64,000 nucleotides of DNA from Sphingomonas swuensis (GCF_039538045.1 NZ_BAABBQ010000001.1:766001-830000), one strand, 5' to 3'. Numbered from the stretch's first letter, positions 51,603 through 61,595 are shown. The notes: a model not told the origin generated them from the letters alone. Made by a program: numbers and translations.

Positions 51603-52037
51603 TCAGGGCGCGACGGGCGTCTCCGGAAGAGGGCAGCGCAGGTAGAGGGTCGACTTCTTGTCGGGTCCGACTTCGCGCATCCGGTCCGCCGAGACTCGCT
51701 CCACCCGGCGCACTTCCTCTCCGGTCACCTGCTCCTCGTCGCCGCCACCCTCGGCGTAGGCGATCTGGTGCCGTTCGAGGGTCGTTCCGTCGAGCGACCA
51801 GCGGCCGGTCACCTCGCCCTGCAGATACTGGCCGTCGGCCTGGTAGAAGAGCGCCTGCCAGCTCGCGCAGCCTTCCATCTGCTCGCCCTTGTCGGTGTCG
51901 GCCACCCACAGGCCCTTGAGCCAGTCTGCCGACGGGGCTTTGACCGTAGCGCTTGCTGCGGCTCGACGGGGTGAGGATGCGGTCCGCGGACGGGTTGCAG
52001 GCGGCGCGGCGGCAAGGAGGAGTGCGGTGAGGATCAT
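51603..52037 (-). CDS. Hypothetical secreted protein
   Basis: 144 residues. Signal-like N-terminus MILTALLLAAAPPATRP, then a domain with WLKGLWVADTDKGEQMEGCASWQALFYQADGQYLQGEVTGRWSLDG, several charged repeats and a second Cys (LYLRCPLPE). ATG overlaps the rsmI stop (ATGA). It is sandwiched between rsmI and yraN; this insertion is not a standard part of the rsmI-yraN pair. No function recognised. Confidence 0.7.
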   Translation of the reverse strand: MILTALLLAAAPPATRPRTASSPRRAAASATVKAPSADWLKGLWVADTDKGEQMEGCASWQALFYQADGQYLQGEVTGRWSLDGTTLERHQIAYAEGGGDEEQVTGEEVRRVERVSADRMREVGPDKKSTLYLRCPLPETPVAP

Positions 52038-52882
52038 TTCGCAAGCTGTAACGCACGCTCGTAAACGAGTTTCCGTTTGATCCCAAGCTGCTGCGCCACT
52101 GTTGCAGCGGCGCGGCTGGGGCTCTCCGTGAGCATCGCCTGCCTGAGGGCTTCGTCGAGCTGGTCGGCACTCGCTGCCTCGGGCGGCGCCGGCGGAGCGA
52201 TCACGATCACGATCTCTCCCCGGGGCGGGGCCTCCCCATAGCGCGCCGCCAATTGGCCTAAACTGCCGGTGCGGCATTCCTCGTGCATCTTGGTCAGCTC
52301 GCGGGCGACCGCCGCGTCGCGGTCGCCGAGACCGTCGGCAAGCGCCTTGAGCGAAGCCGCGAGGCGTGGGCCGCTCTCGTAGAGCACGAGGGTGGCCCTG
52401 ACCGCCGCCACCTCTGCGATCGCGTCGGCCCGTGCCTTCTCCTTGGGTGGGAGAAAGCCCAGGAAGAGGAAGCGATCGGTCGGAAGACCCGCGAGCGTCA
52501 GAGCGGCGACGGCGGCGCAGGGACCGGGAATGGTGACGACCTCGTGTCCGGCTGCCCGGGCATCGCGCACGAGCTTGTAGCCCGGATCGCTGATGAGGGG
52601 CGTGCCTGCGTCGCTGACGAGAGCGATTGCTTCCTCGCCGAGGCGCGCGACGATCGCCGCCCGGTCGGCCTCGTCGCTGTGATCGTTGTAGGTCCGCATC
52701 GGCGGTCGCGGCTCAACCCCCGCGACCAGCCGCGCCGAGACCCTTTTGTCCTCCGCCAGGATCAGGCTGGCGCGCGCAAGCGTGTCGGCTGCACGTGGCG
52801 ACAGATCGCCCAAGTTGCCGATCGGGGTGGCAACGATGTAGAGGCCAGGGCGCAGGGGCTCGGACATGCGTGGAGGCGTCAT
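52034..52882 (-). CDS. rsmI: 16S rRNA (cytidine(1402)-2'-O)-methyltransferase
   Basis: 282 residues, tetrapyrrole-methylase fold. GLYIVATPIGNLGDLSPRAADTLARASLILAEDKR and ALVSDAGTPLISDPGYKLVRDA are the RsmI hallmark. Methylates C1402 of 16S rRNA. Start: ATG at 52882 (MTPPRM), five codons before MSEPL at 52867; the former has GAAAGAG upstream. The start codon shares the CATG with the opposite gene. Confidence 0.93.
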   Translation of the reverse strand: MTPPRMSEPLRPGLYIVATPIGNLGDLSPRAADTLARASLILAEDKRVSARLVAGVEPRPPMRTYNDHSDEADRAAIVARLGEEAIALVSDAGTPLISDPGYKLVRDARAAGHEVVTIPGPCAAVAALTLAGLPTDRFLFLGFLPPKEKARADAIAEVAAVRATLVLYESGPRLAASLKALADGLGDRDAAVARELTKMHEECRTGSLGQLAARYGEAPPRGEIVIVIAPPAPPEAASADQLDEALRQAMLTESPSRAAATVAQQLGIKRKLVYERALQLAK

Positions 52883-53993
52883 GGCAATCTCTTTCTCAGC
52901 GGCGCTGGGCAGGCGCCACCTTCTTGTCGCGACGCTCGCCGCCAGCCTGCTTGCCGGCTGCGCGACCCGTCCTGGTGGACGACCCGTCGCGCCCGGCGCT
53001 CCCAAGGTCAACCGGGTCGCGGTGCTGGTTCCGATGAGCGGGGGTGACGCGGTCGTCGGCCAGGCGCTCGGCAATGCCGCCAGACTGGCCTTGTTCGACA
53101 GCAAGAGCACGGCATTCGAGCTGAGCTTGTTCGATACTGCGGAGGCGGGAGCGGCCGTCGCGGCGTCGCGGGCCATCGCCGGCGGCAACGACCTCATTCT
53201 CGGCCCGTTGCTGTCGGAGGACGTGCGCCAGGTCACGCCGATTGCCCAGCGTGCCCGAGTCCCGGTGATCGCCTTCAGCAACGATGCGAGCGCCGCGGCG
53301 CCTGGCACCCATATCCTCGGCTTCACCCCCAATCAGGCGATCGAGCGCGTAGTCGCTCAGGCTGCCTCGTCCGGCGCACGGCGCTTCGCCGCGCTTGTTC
53401 CGACCAGCACCTACGGCCAGCGCTCGGCGCAGGCCTTCGCGGTGGCGGTCCAGCGGGCGGGAGGACAGGTCGTCGGTATCGAGACCTACGCGAGGTCCGA
53501 GGACGCCCGCGGCGCGGCCCGTCGTCTCGGCTCGCGACCCTATGACGCGGTTCTCGTTGCCGACTCGCCTCGTTCGGCGGCGCTTGCCGCTCCCGCCATT
53601 CGCTCGGGTGCGCGCATCCTCGGCACCGAATTGTGGGCCTCGGGCAACCCCGGCAGCACCGCTCGCCTGCGCGGCTCCTGGTATGCCGCTCCGACTCAGG
53701 GCCGCTGGAGCCAGTTCGTGCAGCGCTACCGGGCGCGCTACTCGAGCGCGGCGCCGCCACGGATCGCAAGCCTCGGCTATGATTCGGTGCTCCTCGCGGT
53801 CCGCGCCTCGCGCAACTGGCCGGTCGGGCGCCGCTTTCCGGTGGGTGCCATCGCCGACCGCGAGGGTTTTGCCGGAGTCGACGGGATCTTCCGCTTCCGG
53901 TCCGACAATGTCGCCCAGCGCGCCTTCGAGGTGCGCAGCGTGACCGCGACCGGATCAACCCTCGTCTCTCCGGCGCCCACCTCCTTCCCTTGA
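52881..53993 (+). CDS. LpoA-like penicillin-binding-protein activator (periplasmic-binding fold lipoprotein)
   Basis: 370 residues. RHLLVATLAASLLAGC is a lipoprotein signal; the rest is a type I periplasmic-binding fold (VAVLVPMSGGDAVVGQALGNAARLALFDS, LILGPLLSEDVRQVTPIAQRARVPVIAFSND). Members opposite rsmI are annotated as penicillin-binding protein activators related to LpoA. GGAGG sits four bases before ATG 52881. Exact PBP partner is inferred only. Confidence 0.85.
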   Translation: MAISFSAALGRRHLLVATLAASLLAGCATRPGGRPVAPGAPKVNRVAVLVPMSGGDAVVGQALGNAARLALFDSKSTAFELSLFDTAEAGAAVAASRAIAGGNDLILGPLLSEDVRQVTPIAQRARVPVIAFSNDASAAAPGTHILGFTPNQAIERVVAQAASSGARRFAALVPTSTYGQRSAQAFAVAVQRAGGQVVGIETYARSEDARGAARRLGSRPYDAVLVADSPRSAALAAPAIRSGARILGTELWASGNPGSTARLRGSWYAAPTQGRWSQFVQRYRARYSSAAPPRIASLGYDSVLLAVRASRNWPVGRRFPVGAIADREGFAGVDGIFRFRSDNVAQRAFEVRSVTATGSTLVSPAPTSFP

Positions 53994-54058
53994 GGGACTA
54001 GCCAAGCGCAAAAACGTGAGTCATTCTTCCCCGGCAACAACTTACGGGGGGCCGAAAG

Positions 54059-54367
54059 ATGTTCACGGGAGCGTTGATGGTGATGGCCGCCGCCGCGGCT
54101 CAGGCGGATGGATCGGTGCAGCGCAAGGCGTTCATCGCCTGCCTGCGGACAGCGGTGACCAAGGCACAGGACGAGAAGAAGACCGCCGCCGACTTCGAAG
54201 GCATGGCCCGCGCCGAGTGCGGTGCCCAGCTCAGCGCCTTCCGGGGGGCGCTGGTCAGCTTCGATATTCGCAACGGTCGTCCGCGCAAGCCCGCGGAGAC
54301 TGACGCCGACAGCCAGATCGGCGACTATATCAGCAGCTATTCGGAACGCGTCACGCCGCCGAGCTGA
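54059..54367 (+). CDS. Hypothetical secreted protein, 102 residues
   Basis: A short signal ([16 protein letters not shown]) precedes a charged, mostly helical domain containing two Cys ([19 protein letters not shown]). GGGGGG lies just upstream of the ATG. The last 31 nt overlap the convergent hemW gene. No domain recognised. Confidence 0.6.
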   Translation: MFTGALMVMAAAAAQADGSVQRKAFIACLRTAVTKAQDEKKTAADFEGMARAECGAQLSAFRGALVSFDIRNGRPRKPAETDADSQIGDYISSYSERVTPPS

Positions 54368-55500
54368 GGATCCGCGACCAGCCCGAGGATGGTGTCGAGC
54401 AGCAGTCGGCCAGCCGGCGTCGTGCGGAGCCGTGCGCCGGCCCACTCCAGGTGACCGCTCGCGACCAGCCGTTCGACTGCCGCACGATCGAGCAGTTGTG
54501 ACAGGCCGAAGCGGTCGGCGATCGCTTCCGGATCGATGCCTTCGGCGAGCCGCAGGCCCATGACCAGTGCCTCGTCGGCGGCCTCGATCGGCGACAGGGG
54601 CGCTTCCTCGACCATGCCGTGGCCATTGCGCGCCATGCCCGAAAGAAAGTTCTCGGGCTTGCGATGGCGAACGGTTCGCTCGCCGAGGCGTCGGCCGTGC
54701 GCGCCTGGACCCACGCCGACATAGTCGCCGTAGCGCCAGTAGGTGAGGTTGTGGCGGCTCTCCTCACCCGGCCGCGCGTGATTGCTGATCTCGTAGGCAG
54801 GCAGACCCTGGGCTTGAGTCAGCGCGGCGGTCAGCTCGAACAGGTCCGCGGCAGCGTCGCTGTCGAGCGGAGCGAGCTTGCCCGCGGCATGAAGCGCGGC
54901 GAAGCGCGTGCCCGGTTCGATCGTCAGCTGATAAAGCGAGAGATGGCCGGTCCCGAGCGAAAGCGCCCGGCCGAGCATCGAGCGCCATTCCTCGGCGCTT
55001 TGCCCCGGCAAGGCATAGATGAGGTCGAAGCTGACGCGGGCGAAGTGCCGCTGCGCGACGTCGAGTGCTGCCAATCCTTCGCGGGCAGAATGGGCACGGC
55101 CGAGGAAGCGCAGTGCATTGTCGTCGAGCGACTGGAGGCCGAGGCTCACCCGGTTGACTCCCGCAGCAGCGAGGTCGGCAAATCGCTCGGCCTCGACGGA
55201 GGACGGGTTGGCTTCGAGCGTGACTTCGAGCTCGTCGTCCACCTCCCAGTGCTTCTTCGCCGAAGCGATCAGTGCTTCGGCGGTGACCGGGTGCATCAGC
55301 GAGGGCGTGCCGCCGCCAAAGAAGATGCTGGTCAGCCGCCGTCCGGGCAGCAGAGCCGCCTCATGAGCAAGGTCGGCGAGCAGCGCATCGCGCCACGCAT
55401 TCTGGTCGATGCTGTCGCGAACGTGGCTGTTGAAGTCGCAATAGGGGCATTTGCTGACGCAGAACGGCCAGTGGATGTAGAGCGCTAGGTCCGAAGCCAT
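54337..55500 (-). CDS. hemW: Radical SAM family heme chaperone HemW
   Basis: 387 residues. C-x3-C-x2-C cluster ([14 protein letters not shown]) at the very start, [18 protein letters not shown] and the [22 protein letters not shown] block. Often mislabelled coproporphyrinogen oxidase; HemW-type proteins deliver heme. Start at 55500 ([13 protein letters not shown]); the open frame extends to 56001 but is antisense of no gene and unlike the family. Its start overlaps rdgB by 16 nt. Confidence 0.92.
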   Translation of the reverse strand: MASDLALYIHWPFCVSKCPYCDFNSHVRDSIDQNAWRDALLADLAHEAALLPGRRLTSIFFGGGTPSLMHPVTAEALIASAKKHWEVDDELEVTLEANPSSVEAERFADLAAAGVNRVSLGLQSLDDNALRFLGRAHSAREGLAALDVAQRHFARVSFDLIYALPGQSAEEWRSMLGRALSLGTGHLSLYQLTIEPGTRFAALHAAGKLAPLDSDAAADLFELTAALTQAQGLPAYEISNHARPGEESRHNLTYWRYGDYVGVGPGAHGRRLGERTVRHRKPENFLSGMARNGHGMVEEAPLSPIEAADEALVMGLRLAEGIDPEAIADRFGLSQLLDRAAVERLVASGHLEWAGARLRTTPAGRLLLDTILGLVADPQLGGVTRSE

Positions 55501-56093
55501 GCCACCAGTTGCTCGAACGCCTGGGCGCGATGGCTCATCGCATGCTTGGCCTCGGGCGCCATCTCGCCGAAGGTCAGTTCGTGGCCGTGAGGAACGAAGA
55601 CCGGATCGTAGCCGAACCCGTTGTCGCCGCGCGGCGGCCAGACGAGGTGACCGAAGACCTTGCCCTCGAAGCTCTCGATCCGCCCGTCGGGCCAGGCGAG
55701 CGAGAGGGCGCAGGTGAAGTGCGCGTCGCGTCCCGCTTCCTCGCCGGCCGCCCGAAGCGCCGCTTCGACCTTTTCCATCGCGTGACCGAAGTCGCGTCGT
55801 CCGCTCTCGTCCTCGGCCCAGCGCGCCGAGTGGATCCCCGGCTGGCCGTTCAGCGCGTCGACGCTCAGCCCGCTGTCGTCGGACAAAGCGGGAAGGCCGC
55901 TGAGATCGGCCGCGGCCCGCGCCTTGAGCTCGGCATTGGCGACGAAGCTCGTCCCGGTCTCCTCGGGCTCGGGGAGGTCCAGTTCGGCCGCGCCGACACA
56001 CTCGATCCCGAACGGCGCCACCAGCGCGCGGATCTCGCGCAGCTTGCCCTCATTGTGGGTCGCGATGACCAGCTTCGGGCCGACGGGGGTCAC
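55485..56093 (-). CDS. rdgB: XTP/dITP diphosphatase (RdgB/HAM1)
   Basis: 202 residues. [45 protein letters not shown] and [13 protein letters not shown] are the HAM1 motifs. Removes non-canonical purine triphosphates. GTG start overlapping the rph stop (GTGA). Confidence 0.95.
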   Translation of the reverse strand: MTPVGPKLVIATHNEGKLREIRALVAPFGIECVGAAELDLPEPEETGTSFVANAELKARAAADLSGLPALSDDSGLSVDALNGQPGIHSARWAEDESGRRDFGHAMEKVEAALRAAGEEAGRDAHFTCALSLAWPDGRIESFEGKVFGHLVWPPRGDNGFGYDPVFVPHGHELTFGEMAPEAKHAMSHRAQAFEQLVAWLRT

Positions 56094-56800
56094 CGGCCGC
56101 AGGCCCTGCGCTGCGCCTCGAAGATCTCGCCGCAGCCGATGCGAGCCAGGCGGAGAAGGCGAAGGAGCCCCTCCTCGTCGAAGGTCGCGCCTTCAGCCGT
56201 CAGCTGCGCCTCGACGATCGCGCCGTCGGCGGTGAGCACGAAATTGCCGTCGCTGCCGGCGTTCGAATCCTCGATATAGTCGAGGTCGAGCACCGCCGTG
56301 TCATTGTGGAAGCCGCAGCTCACCGCTGCGACCTGGGTGCGGATCGGGTCGGCGCTGAGCTTGCCCATGATCCCGTCGACTGCAAGGCGAAGCGCGACCC
56401 AGGCACCCGAGATGGCCGCCGTCCGGGTCCCGCCGTCCGCCTGGATGACGTCGCAGTCGAGCACGATCTGGCGCTCGCCGAGCAGCGACAGGTCGGTGAC
56501 CGCGCGCAAGCTGCGACCGATCAGCCGCTGGATCTCCTGCGTGCGGCCCGACTGCTTGCCCTTGGCAGCCTCGCGCGCGCCGCGGGTGTGGGTGGCCCTC
56601 GGCAGCATCCCATATTCGGCGGTGACCCAGCCCTGGCCCTTGCCGCGAAGGAACGGCGGCACCTTCTCCTCGAGGCTGGCGGTGACCAGCACCCGGGTCT
56701 CGCCGAAGCTTACGAGACAGCTCCCCTCGGCATGCTTGGTGAAGCCGGGCTCGAAGCTCAGGGTCCGCATCTGGTCGGGGGCGCGGCCGGATGGGCGCAT
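56090..56800 (-). CDS. rph: Ribonuclease PH
   Basis: 236 residues, phosphorolytic 3'-5' exoribonuclease for tRNA ends. [44 protein letters not shown] and [12 protein letters not shown] are characteristic. AGGAGA lies eight bases before ATG 56800. First gene of the rph-rdgB-hemW transcript, divergent from hrcA. Confidence 0.96.
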   Translation of the reverse strand: MRPSGRAPDQMRTLSFEPGFTKHAEGSCLVSFGETRVLVTASLEEKVPPFLRGKGQGWVTAEYGMLPRATHTRGAREAAKGKQSGRTQEIQRLIGRSLRAVTDLSLLGERQIVLDCDVIQADGGTRTAAISGAWVALRLAVDGIMGKLSADPIRTQVAAVSCGFHNDTAVLDLDYIEDSNAGSDGNFVLTADGAIVEAQLTAEGATFDEEGLLRLLRLARIGCGEIFEAQRRACGR

Positions 56801-56869
56801 GGGGTCATTCTCCTGATGATGGTTCGCGAGCGCCCTTACCGGATTGAGGGGCCGTGTCACACCTCCTAC

Positions 56870-57910
56870 ATGCTGCCCATGACGCCGCCGCTGCCCGAAC
56901 TGACGACCCGCATGCGCGACATCTTCGGGCTGGTGGTCGAGGCCTATCTCGATCGCGGACTACCGATCGGGTCGAAGGCGCTTACCGGCTCGGTGAACCT
57001 TTCGCCCGCCTCGATCCGCTCGGTCCTGGCCGAGCTCGAGGATCGCGGGCTGCTCACCCATCCGCACACGTCCGCCGGTCGCATCCCGACGGAAAGCGGG
57101 CTTCGACTGTTCGTCGACGGGATCATGCAGGCGCATCTGCCGAGCGCGGAGGAACGCGCCGCGATCGAGCATCAGATGCGCGATCGGCCGATCGAGGAAG
57201 CGCTCGCTAACGCCACCGCAGCGCTGTCGGGCCTGTCGGCTTGCGCAGGCGTGGTGGTCGCCCCAAAGTTCGAGCGGCGCCTTCGCCAGCTTGCCTTCGT
57301 GCCGCTCGGCCCGGGACAGGCGCTCGCGGTGCTGGTCGCCGAGGATGGCAGTGTCGAGAACCGGGTGGTCGATCTTCCTCCCGGAATGTCGGCGCCCGCG
57401 CTGGCCGAGGTCGGCCAATTCGTTTCCGCTCGCCTGACCGGCATGACCCTCGGCGAAGCCGAGGGTCGGCTCCGGCTGGAGATCAAGGAGCGGCGCGAGG
57501 CGCTCGATGCCGCTGCTGCAGAACTGGTTGCGACCGGCCTTGCCGAGTGGCGTGACGATGGTCCGGCGAGGCCCGTTTTGATCGTGCGCGGGCAGGCAAA
57601 TCTCCTCGACGAGGTCGCCGCACTCGACCTCGAGCGGGTGCGCAAGCTGCTTGACGAACTGGAAGACCGGCAGGAAATTGTCCGCCTGCTCGAAAGCGCC
57701 CGGGAGGGGGAGGGCTGCCGTATCTTCATCGGATCGGAAAACCGGATGTTCGCCTTGTCGGGTTCAAGCGTCATCGCCGCACCCTATCGGGGAGCGGAGG
57801 GCCGGGTGGTCGGAGTGGTGGGAGTCATCGGGCCGACTCGGTTGAACTATGCGCGGATCGTTCCCATGGTGGACTATACAGCGCAGGCACTCACCAGATT
57901 GATGGGATAG
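56870..57910 (+). CDS. hrcA: Heat-inducible transcription repressor HrcA
   Basis: 346 residues. The winged helix ([64 protein letters not shown]) is diagnostic; a C-terminal GAF-like domain follows. Represses chaperone operons via the CIRCE operator, but no CIRCE-type inverted repeat was seen between rph and hrcA. ATG 56879 is an alternative start. Followed by grpE after 2 nt. Confidence 0.95.
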   Translation: MLPMTPPLPELTTRMRDIFGLVVEAYLDRGLPIGSKALTGSVNLSPASIRSVLAELEDRGLLTHPHTSAGRIPTESGLRLFVDGIMQAHLPSAEERAAIEHQMRDRPIEEALANATAALSGLSACAGVVVAPKFERRLRQLAFVPLGPGQALAVLVAEDGSVENRVVDLPPGMSAPALAEVGQFVSARLTGMTLGEAEGRLRLEIKERREALDAAAAELVATGLAEWRDDGPARPVLIVRGQANLLDEVAALDLERVRKLLDELEDRQEIVRLLESAREGEGCRIFIGSENRMFALSGSSVIAAPYRGAEGRVVGVVGVIGPTRLNYARIVPMVDYTAQALTRLMG

Positions 57911-57912
57911 GA

Positions 57913-58449
57913 ATGAACAAGCTTCACGAAGAGGCCGAGGAAATCCGTGCGGAGACCGCGGAGGATGCTCCCGAATTGCAGGAGCATGACCAGCTCGCCC
58001 AGCTTCAGAAGGAGCTGGAGGAGGCTCAGGCCAAGGCACTTTATGCCGCGGCGGAGATCCAGAACGTGCGCCGCCGCTCTGACCAGGAGCGACTGCAGGC
58101 GGTCGCCTACGCCAACACCGGCTTTGCCCGCGACATCCTGAGCGTGAAGGACAATCTCGATCGCGCCTTGTCGCATGTGCCCGAGGGTGCGCGCGAGGAC
58201 GAGCGGTTCAAGGCCTTCATCGAGGGCATCGAGGCGACCTCGCGCGAGCTCGACTCGGTGTTCGCGCGCAACGGCGTGACCCGGATCGAGGCCAAGGGGC
58301 AGGCGCTGGATCCCAACAAGCATCAGGCGATGATCGAGATTCCGTCCGATGCGGAAGCCGGCACGATCATCGAGGAGATGCAGGCCGGCTACATGCTCAA
58401 GGATCGCCTGCTCCGGCCGGCCCTTGTCGGTGTCGCCAAGGCGGGCTGA
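57913..58449 (+). CDS. grpE: Nucleotide-exchange factor GrpE
   Basis: 178 residues. Long N-terminal coiled coil (LAQLQKELEEAQAKALYAAAEIQNVRRRS), then the beta domain with GVTRIEAKGQALDPNKHQAMIEIP and EEMQAGYMLKDRLLRPALVGVAK. Works with DnaK, not encoded here. Confidence 0.96.
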   Translation: MNKLHEEAEEIRAETAEDAPELQEHDQLAQLQKELEEAQAKALYAAAEIQNVRRRSDQERLQAVAYANTGFARDILSVKDNLDRALSHVPEGAREDERFKAFIEGIEATSRELDSVFARNGVTRIEAKGQALDPNKHQAMIEIPSDAEAGTIIEEMQAGYMLKDRLLRPALVGVAKAG

Positions 58450-58473
58450 TCCCCTCCAGGCAGACCTTCAGAG

Positions 58474-58509
58474 GGGCGGCGCACTCACCCGAGCACGCCG
58501 CCCTTCTCG
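58474..58509. terminator. Hairpin between grpE and the TonB receptor
   Basis: GGGCGGCG (58474-58481) pairs with CGCCGCCC (58496-58503), followed by TTCTCGTT. Shared end of two convergent genes. Confidence 0.65.
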
Positions 58510-60933
58510 TTAGCGGCCGAACTTCTGCCGCAGGGTAATGCCGACTTCCCGCGGTCGCCCGATGTTGTAGCCGAGGCGAGCCCGCCCGCCACGTTCACGA
58601 TCGAAGGACAGCAGCGCATTCTCATCGAACAGGTTGTTGGCGTAGACCTGCACGCCAAGCCCGCTGTCGAAGTCGATGCCGGCCGAGAGGTTCACCAGAT
58701 CGTAGGCCGGCAGCAGCAGGTTGACCCGCGTCGTGCCGGTGCCCGAAGCCCCATTGAAGGGCAGCCCCGAAACGAAGACCCGCGGATTATTCTCTTGGTC
58801 GGCCGGCTGGGTGTAGCGATTGCCGACCCTCTGCCAGCTGGCGCTGACGAACCACTCGCCGCTGTCGCGCAGTCGCCCGCCGTAGGTGGCGGCCGCCGCG
58901 AACTGATATTTGGGGACGCTCGGAAGGCGATTGCCGTTGCGAATGCCGGTGGCCGCCGCGAGGTCCGACCGCAAGGTCGTGTCGAACTCGGCCTGGACCA
59001 TTGATCCCGAGAAGCTCAGGTCGAGACCTTGGGCCGGGCGGACGTTCAACTCGGCCTCGAGACCGCGCGTGTGGGCCTTCTCGACGTTGAACACCACCCG
59101 GCTCGAGCAGCTTCCGGCATCCAGCGTCACCTGGAGGTTCTTGATGTCGGTGTAGAAGGCGGCGGCGTTGAACGTCACCGGACCCTTGCTGTACTTGACC
59201 CCGCCCTCGTAGTTCCAGAGCGTCTCGTCGTCATAGTTCTGGAAGCCGCCGAACAGCGCCTCGTCGGCGTCCGAGCAGAGCGGAAGGTTGAGCGGGTCAT
59301 TGACCCCGCCGAGTCGGAAGCCTTTCGCCGCCTGAAGGTTCACGGTCAGATTGCGGTCGGGCTCCCAGGACACGATTGCTCGCGGGCTGAAGCCGTTGGA
59401 ACTGGTCTTGTCGCCCAGGCGGCGGTCACCGTTGGCGAACAACCCACCCGAGATGAAGTCCCGGCTTTCCGAAAAGTCGTAGAAGCGGCCGCCGCCGGTC
59501 ACCTTGAGCTGACCGAAGTCGTATGTCGCCTCGCCGAACACAGCCTTCTGCTTGATGTCGTAGGGCAGGTCGGCATTGTAGGGCGAATTGGCGGGGAAGC
59601 CGTTGCTGACCGCCGCCGAGGTCCCTGCGCCGAGGACGGCGTCGGTGGCGGCATCGTAGCCCGAGGTCGGGAGGCGCTGCGAGTAGCGACGATCAACCGT
59701 CGAATAGAAGCCGCCGACGACCCACTGGAACGGTCCACTGTCGGCTGAGGACAGGCGGACTTCCTGGCTCCACTGCTCAAGACCGGTGGTGTCGACCAGG
59801 TTCGATGGCAGGTTCACGGCCGCGGCCGGATAGCCAAGGTCGACCGAGACCGACCCGGTAAGGGCCGAGGCGTCACGGCTCACCAGAATGTCACGGTCGA
59901 TGTAGCTGGTGATGGACGTGAGCTCGACCGGTCCGAAGTCCGCGCTTGCCGTGAGATCGAAGAGGCGGGTCTTGTCCCGGAATTTCTCTCGCAAGAGCAG
60001 ATACTGCTCGCGCTCGTCGAAGGTGCGCGAAGGGGTGGTGAACGGATTTGAGTAAAGGTTGAAGATCTCCTGCCGGTTGAAGCCGTCGGCCTCAATCTCC
60101 TGCAGCACCACGCGCGGAGTGATGCGGATGGTTTCGACCGGCTGCCAGAGCAGCGACAATCGGACGCCCTTGCGCTGCCCGTCATTGACGTCCTTGCCCG
60201 CAGCAGGTCCCACCGCATCGACGAAGCCGGCGAACTTGGTCGCATAGCCGACCACGCGCAGTGCGGCAGTGGCGCCCAGGGGAACGTTGACCGCAGCCTT
60301 GAGGTGACCACCCTGATCGCCATCGGCGAGCGTGTTCAGATTGGCCTCGACCAGGCCTTCGGTACGACCGAGCCGGGGCTGGTTGGTGATGTAGCGGATG
60401 GTGCCGCCGACGGAGCCAGAACCGAACAGCGTGCCCTGCGGACCGCGCAGCGTCTCGACCCGGTTGAGATCGAACAGATCGAAGTCAGGCGTGAATAGCG
60501 ACAGCGAGACGACGCTCTCGTCGAGGTAGACGCCGACCTGCTCCTTCACGCCCGGCTGGTCGCGGACGATCTGCCCGGCGGAGACGCCGCGGACGCTGAC
60601 CTGGCTCTGCCCCGGCCCGAGGTTCTGCACCTGGAGGCCGGCGACGTTGCGGCTGATGTCCTCGATCGTACCCGCGTTGGCGCGCTGGATGTCTTCCTGC
60701 GTCTGGGCATTGATCGAGAAGGGGACGTCCTGCACCGTCGACGCGCGCTTGGTGGCGGTGACGATGATGTCTCCGAGTCCGCGCTCATCCTGATCAGGCG
60801 ACGGGTCGGGGACGGTGGCGGTTGCAGCTTGGGCCTGGCTTTCCTGCGCGGTCTGAGCCGAGGCAGGAGCGACTAGCGCAATGCCAGCGGTGGACGCGAG
60901 CAGGGCGCGGGCGGCGAGAGAGTTCAGGCGCAT
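58510..60933 (-). CDS. TonB-dependent receptor
   Basis: 807 residues. Signal peptide MRLNSLAARALLASTAGIALVAPASAQ, plug domain (DIIVTATKRASTVQDVPFSINA, RVETLRGPQGTLFGSGSVGGTIRYIT) and a 22-strand barrel ending with an aromatic-rich strand REVGITLRQKFGR. Imports a ligand across the outer membrane using TonB energy; ligand unknown. GGGGGG precedes ATG 60933; a TTG 12 nt upstream is less likely. No linked ABC transporter or sigma/anti-sigma pair in view. Confidence 0.93.
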   Translation of the reverse strand: MRLNSLAARALLASTAGIALVAPASAQTAQESQAQAATATVPDPSPDQDERGLGDIIVTATKRASTVQDVPFSINAQTQEDIQRANAGTIEDISRNVAGLQVQNLGPGQSQVSVRGVSAGQIVRDQPGVKEQVGVYLDESVVSLSLFTPDFDLFDLNRVETLRGPQGTLFGSGSVGGTIRYITNQPRLGRTEGLVEANLNTLADGDQGGHLKAAVNVPLGATAALRVVGYATKFAGFVDAVGPAAGKDVNDGQRKGVRLSLLWQPVETIRITPRVVLQEIEADGFNRQEIFNLYSNPFTTPSRTFDEREQYLLLREKFRDKTRLFDLTASADFGPVELTSITSYIDRDILVSRDASALTGSVSVDLGYPAAAVNLPSNLVDTTGLEQWSQEVRLSSADSGPFQWVVGGFYSTVDRRYSQRLPTSGYDAATDAVLGAGTSAAVSNGFPANSPYNADLPYDIKQKAVFGEATYDFGQLKVTGGGRFYDFSESRDFISGGLFANGDRRLGDKTSSNGFSPRAIVSWEPDRNLTVNLQAAKGFRLGGVNDPLNLPLCSDADEALFGGFQNYDDETLWNYEGGVKYSKGPVTFNAAAFYTDIKNLQVTLDAGSCSSRVVFNVEKAHTRGLEAELNVRPAQGLDLSFSGSMVQAEFDTTLRSDLAAATGIRNGNRLPSVPKYQFAAAATYGGRLRDSGEWFVSASWQRVGNRYTQPADQENNPRVFVSGLPFNGASGTGTTRVNLLLPAYDLVNLSAGIDFDSGLGVQVYANNLFDENALLSFDRERGGRARLGYNIGRPREVGITLRQKFGR

Positions 60934-61054
60934 GGTTCCCCCCAATGCAGTTGTGCAACCAAGCGTAACTTTTCAGCGCCGGAGCGGCGAGGGGAAGAGA
61001 GCCGCCACATGCTTTTCGTTACGGAGCTGTTGCAATCTGGCGACAGGAAGCCGG

Positions 61055-61522
61055 TCAGAAAGGAAGGATCGCCTCGATCTCGGGCAGGTCGGCGGCGCGG
61101 AGCGGCTTGATGCCACGCCGCTGGAGAAAGCCGTGACGGACGAGCTCCGCCTGCTGCTCCAGTCCGTAGCGGAGGAACGGACGGCCTGGCCGGTAGGAGT
61201 AGGCATAGCGGCAAAAGGGGTGTCGCATCAGCGGAAGATAGTATCTGCCGGCCCGCTGCGCCTGCCAGACATGGGTCATCTCGTGGATGAAGAGGCCCTG
61301 CAGATTCCACTCGGCGGTGGCGAAGTCCTCGCGCCAGTGCGCATCTTGGGGATGAAAGTGGATGTGGCCACATGGGGCCATGACGATGCCCTTGGGCTGG
61401 AACGGCCACCACTTGCGCCGGACAAGCCGCACCGACCCGTAATCGACGGCCTCACCGAACACCGAGCGGGCCATCTCGACCTCCCCGGTGGTCAGCGGGC
61501 GTTCAGGGCTGCTCGTCGTCAT
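61055..61522 (-). CDS. Vgr-related protein with HEMTH zinc motif
   Basis: 155 residues. The zinc motif HEMTHVWQ is in the middle (GLFIHEMTHVWQAQRAG), with CGHIHFHPQ before it; the C-terminus is basic. Similar proteins are annotated in sphingomonads as Vgr-related; that name does not prove a type VI secretion role and no T6SS genes are near. Likely a metallopeptidase-like fold. Start at 61522. Confidence 0.7.
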   Translation of the reverse strand: MTTSSPERPLTTGEVEMARSVFGEAVDYGSVRLVRRKWWPFQPKGIVMAPCGHIHFHPQDAHWREDFATAEWNLQGLFIHEMTHVWQAQRAGRYYLPLMRHPFCRYAYSYRPGRPFLRYGLEQQAELVRHGFLQRRGIKPLRAADLPEIEAILPF

Positions 61523-61595
61523 GGGTCGTGAAACTCTTGGCAAGCCATTGGAGCCTCGCTAACGCATCGGCAAAGACAACCTGAAGGGAAGAATG

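Noticed and set aside
56801..56869. CIRCE operator upstream of hrcA
   Set aside because: No TTAGCACTC/GAGTGCTAA-like inverted repeat could be found in the rph-hrcA interval.
61055..61522. Type VI secretion component
   Set aside because: Despite the Vgr-related label for relatives, the protein is a 155-residue HEMTH protein and no T6SS gene is nearby.
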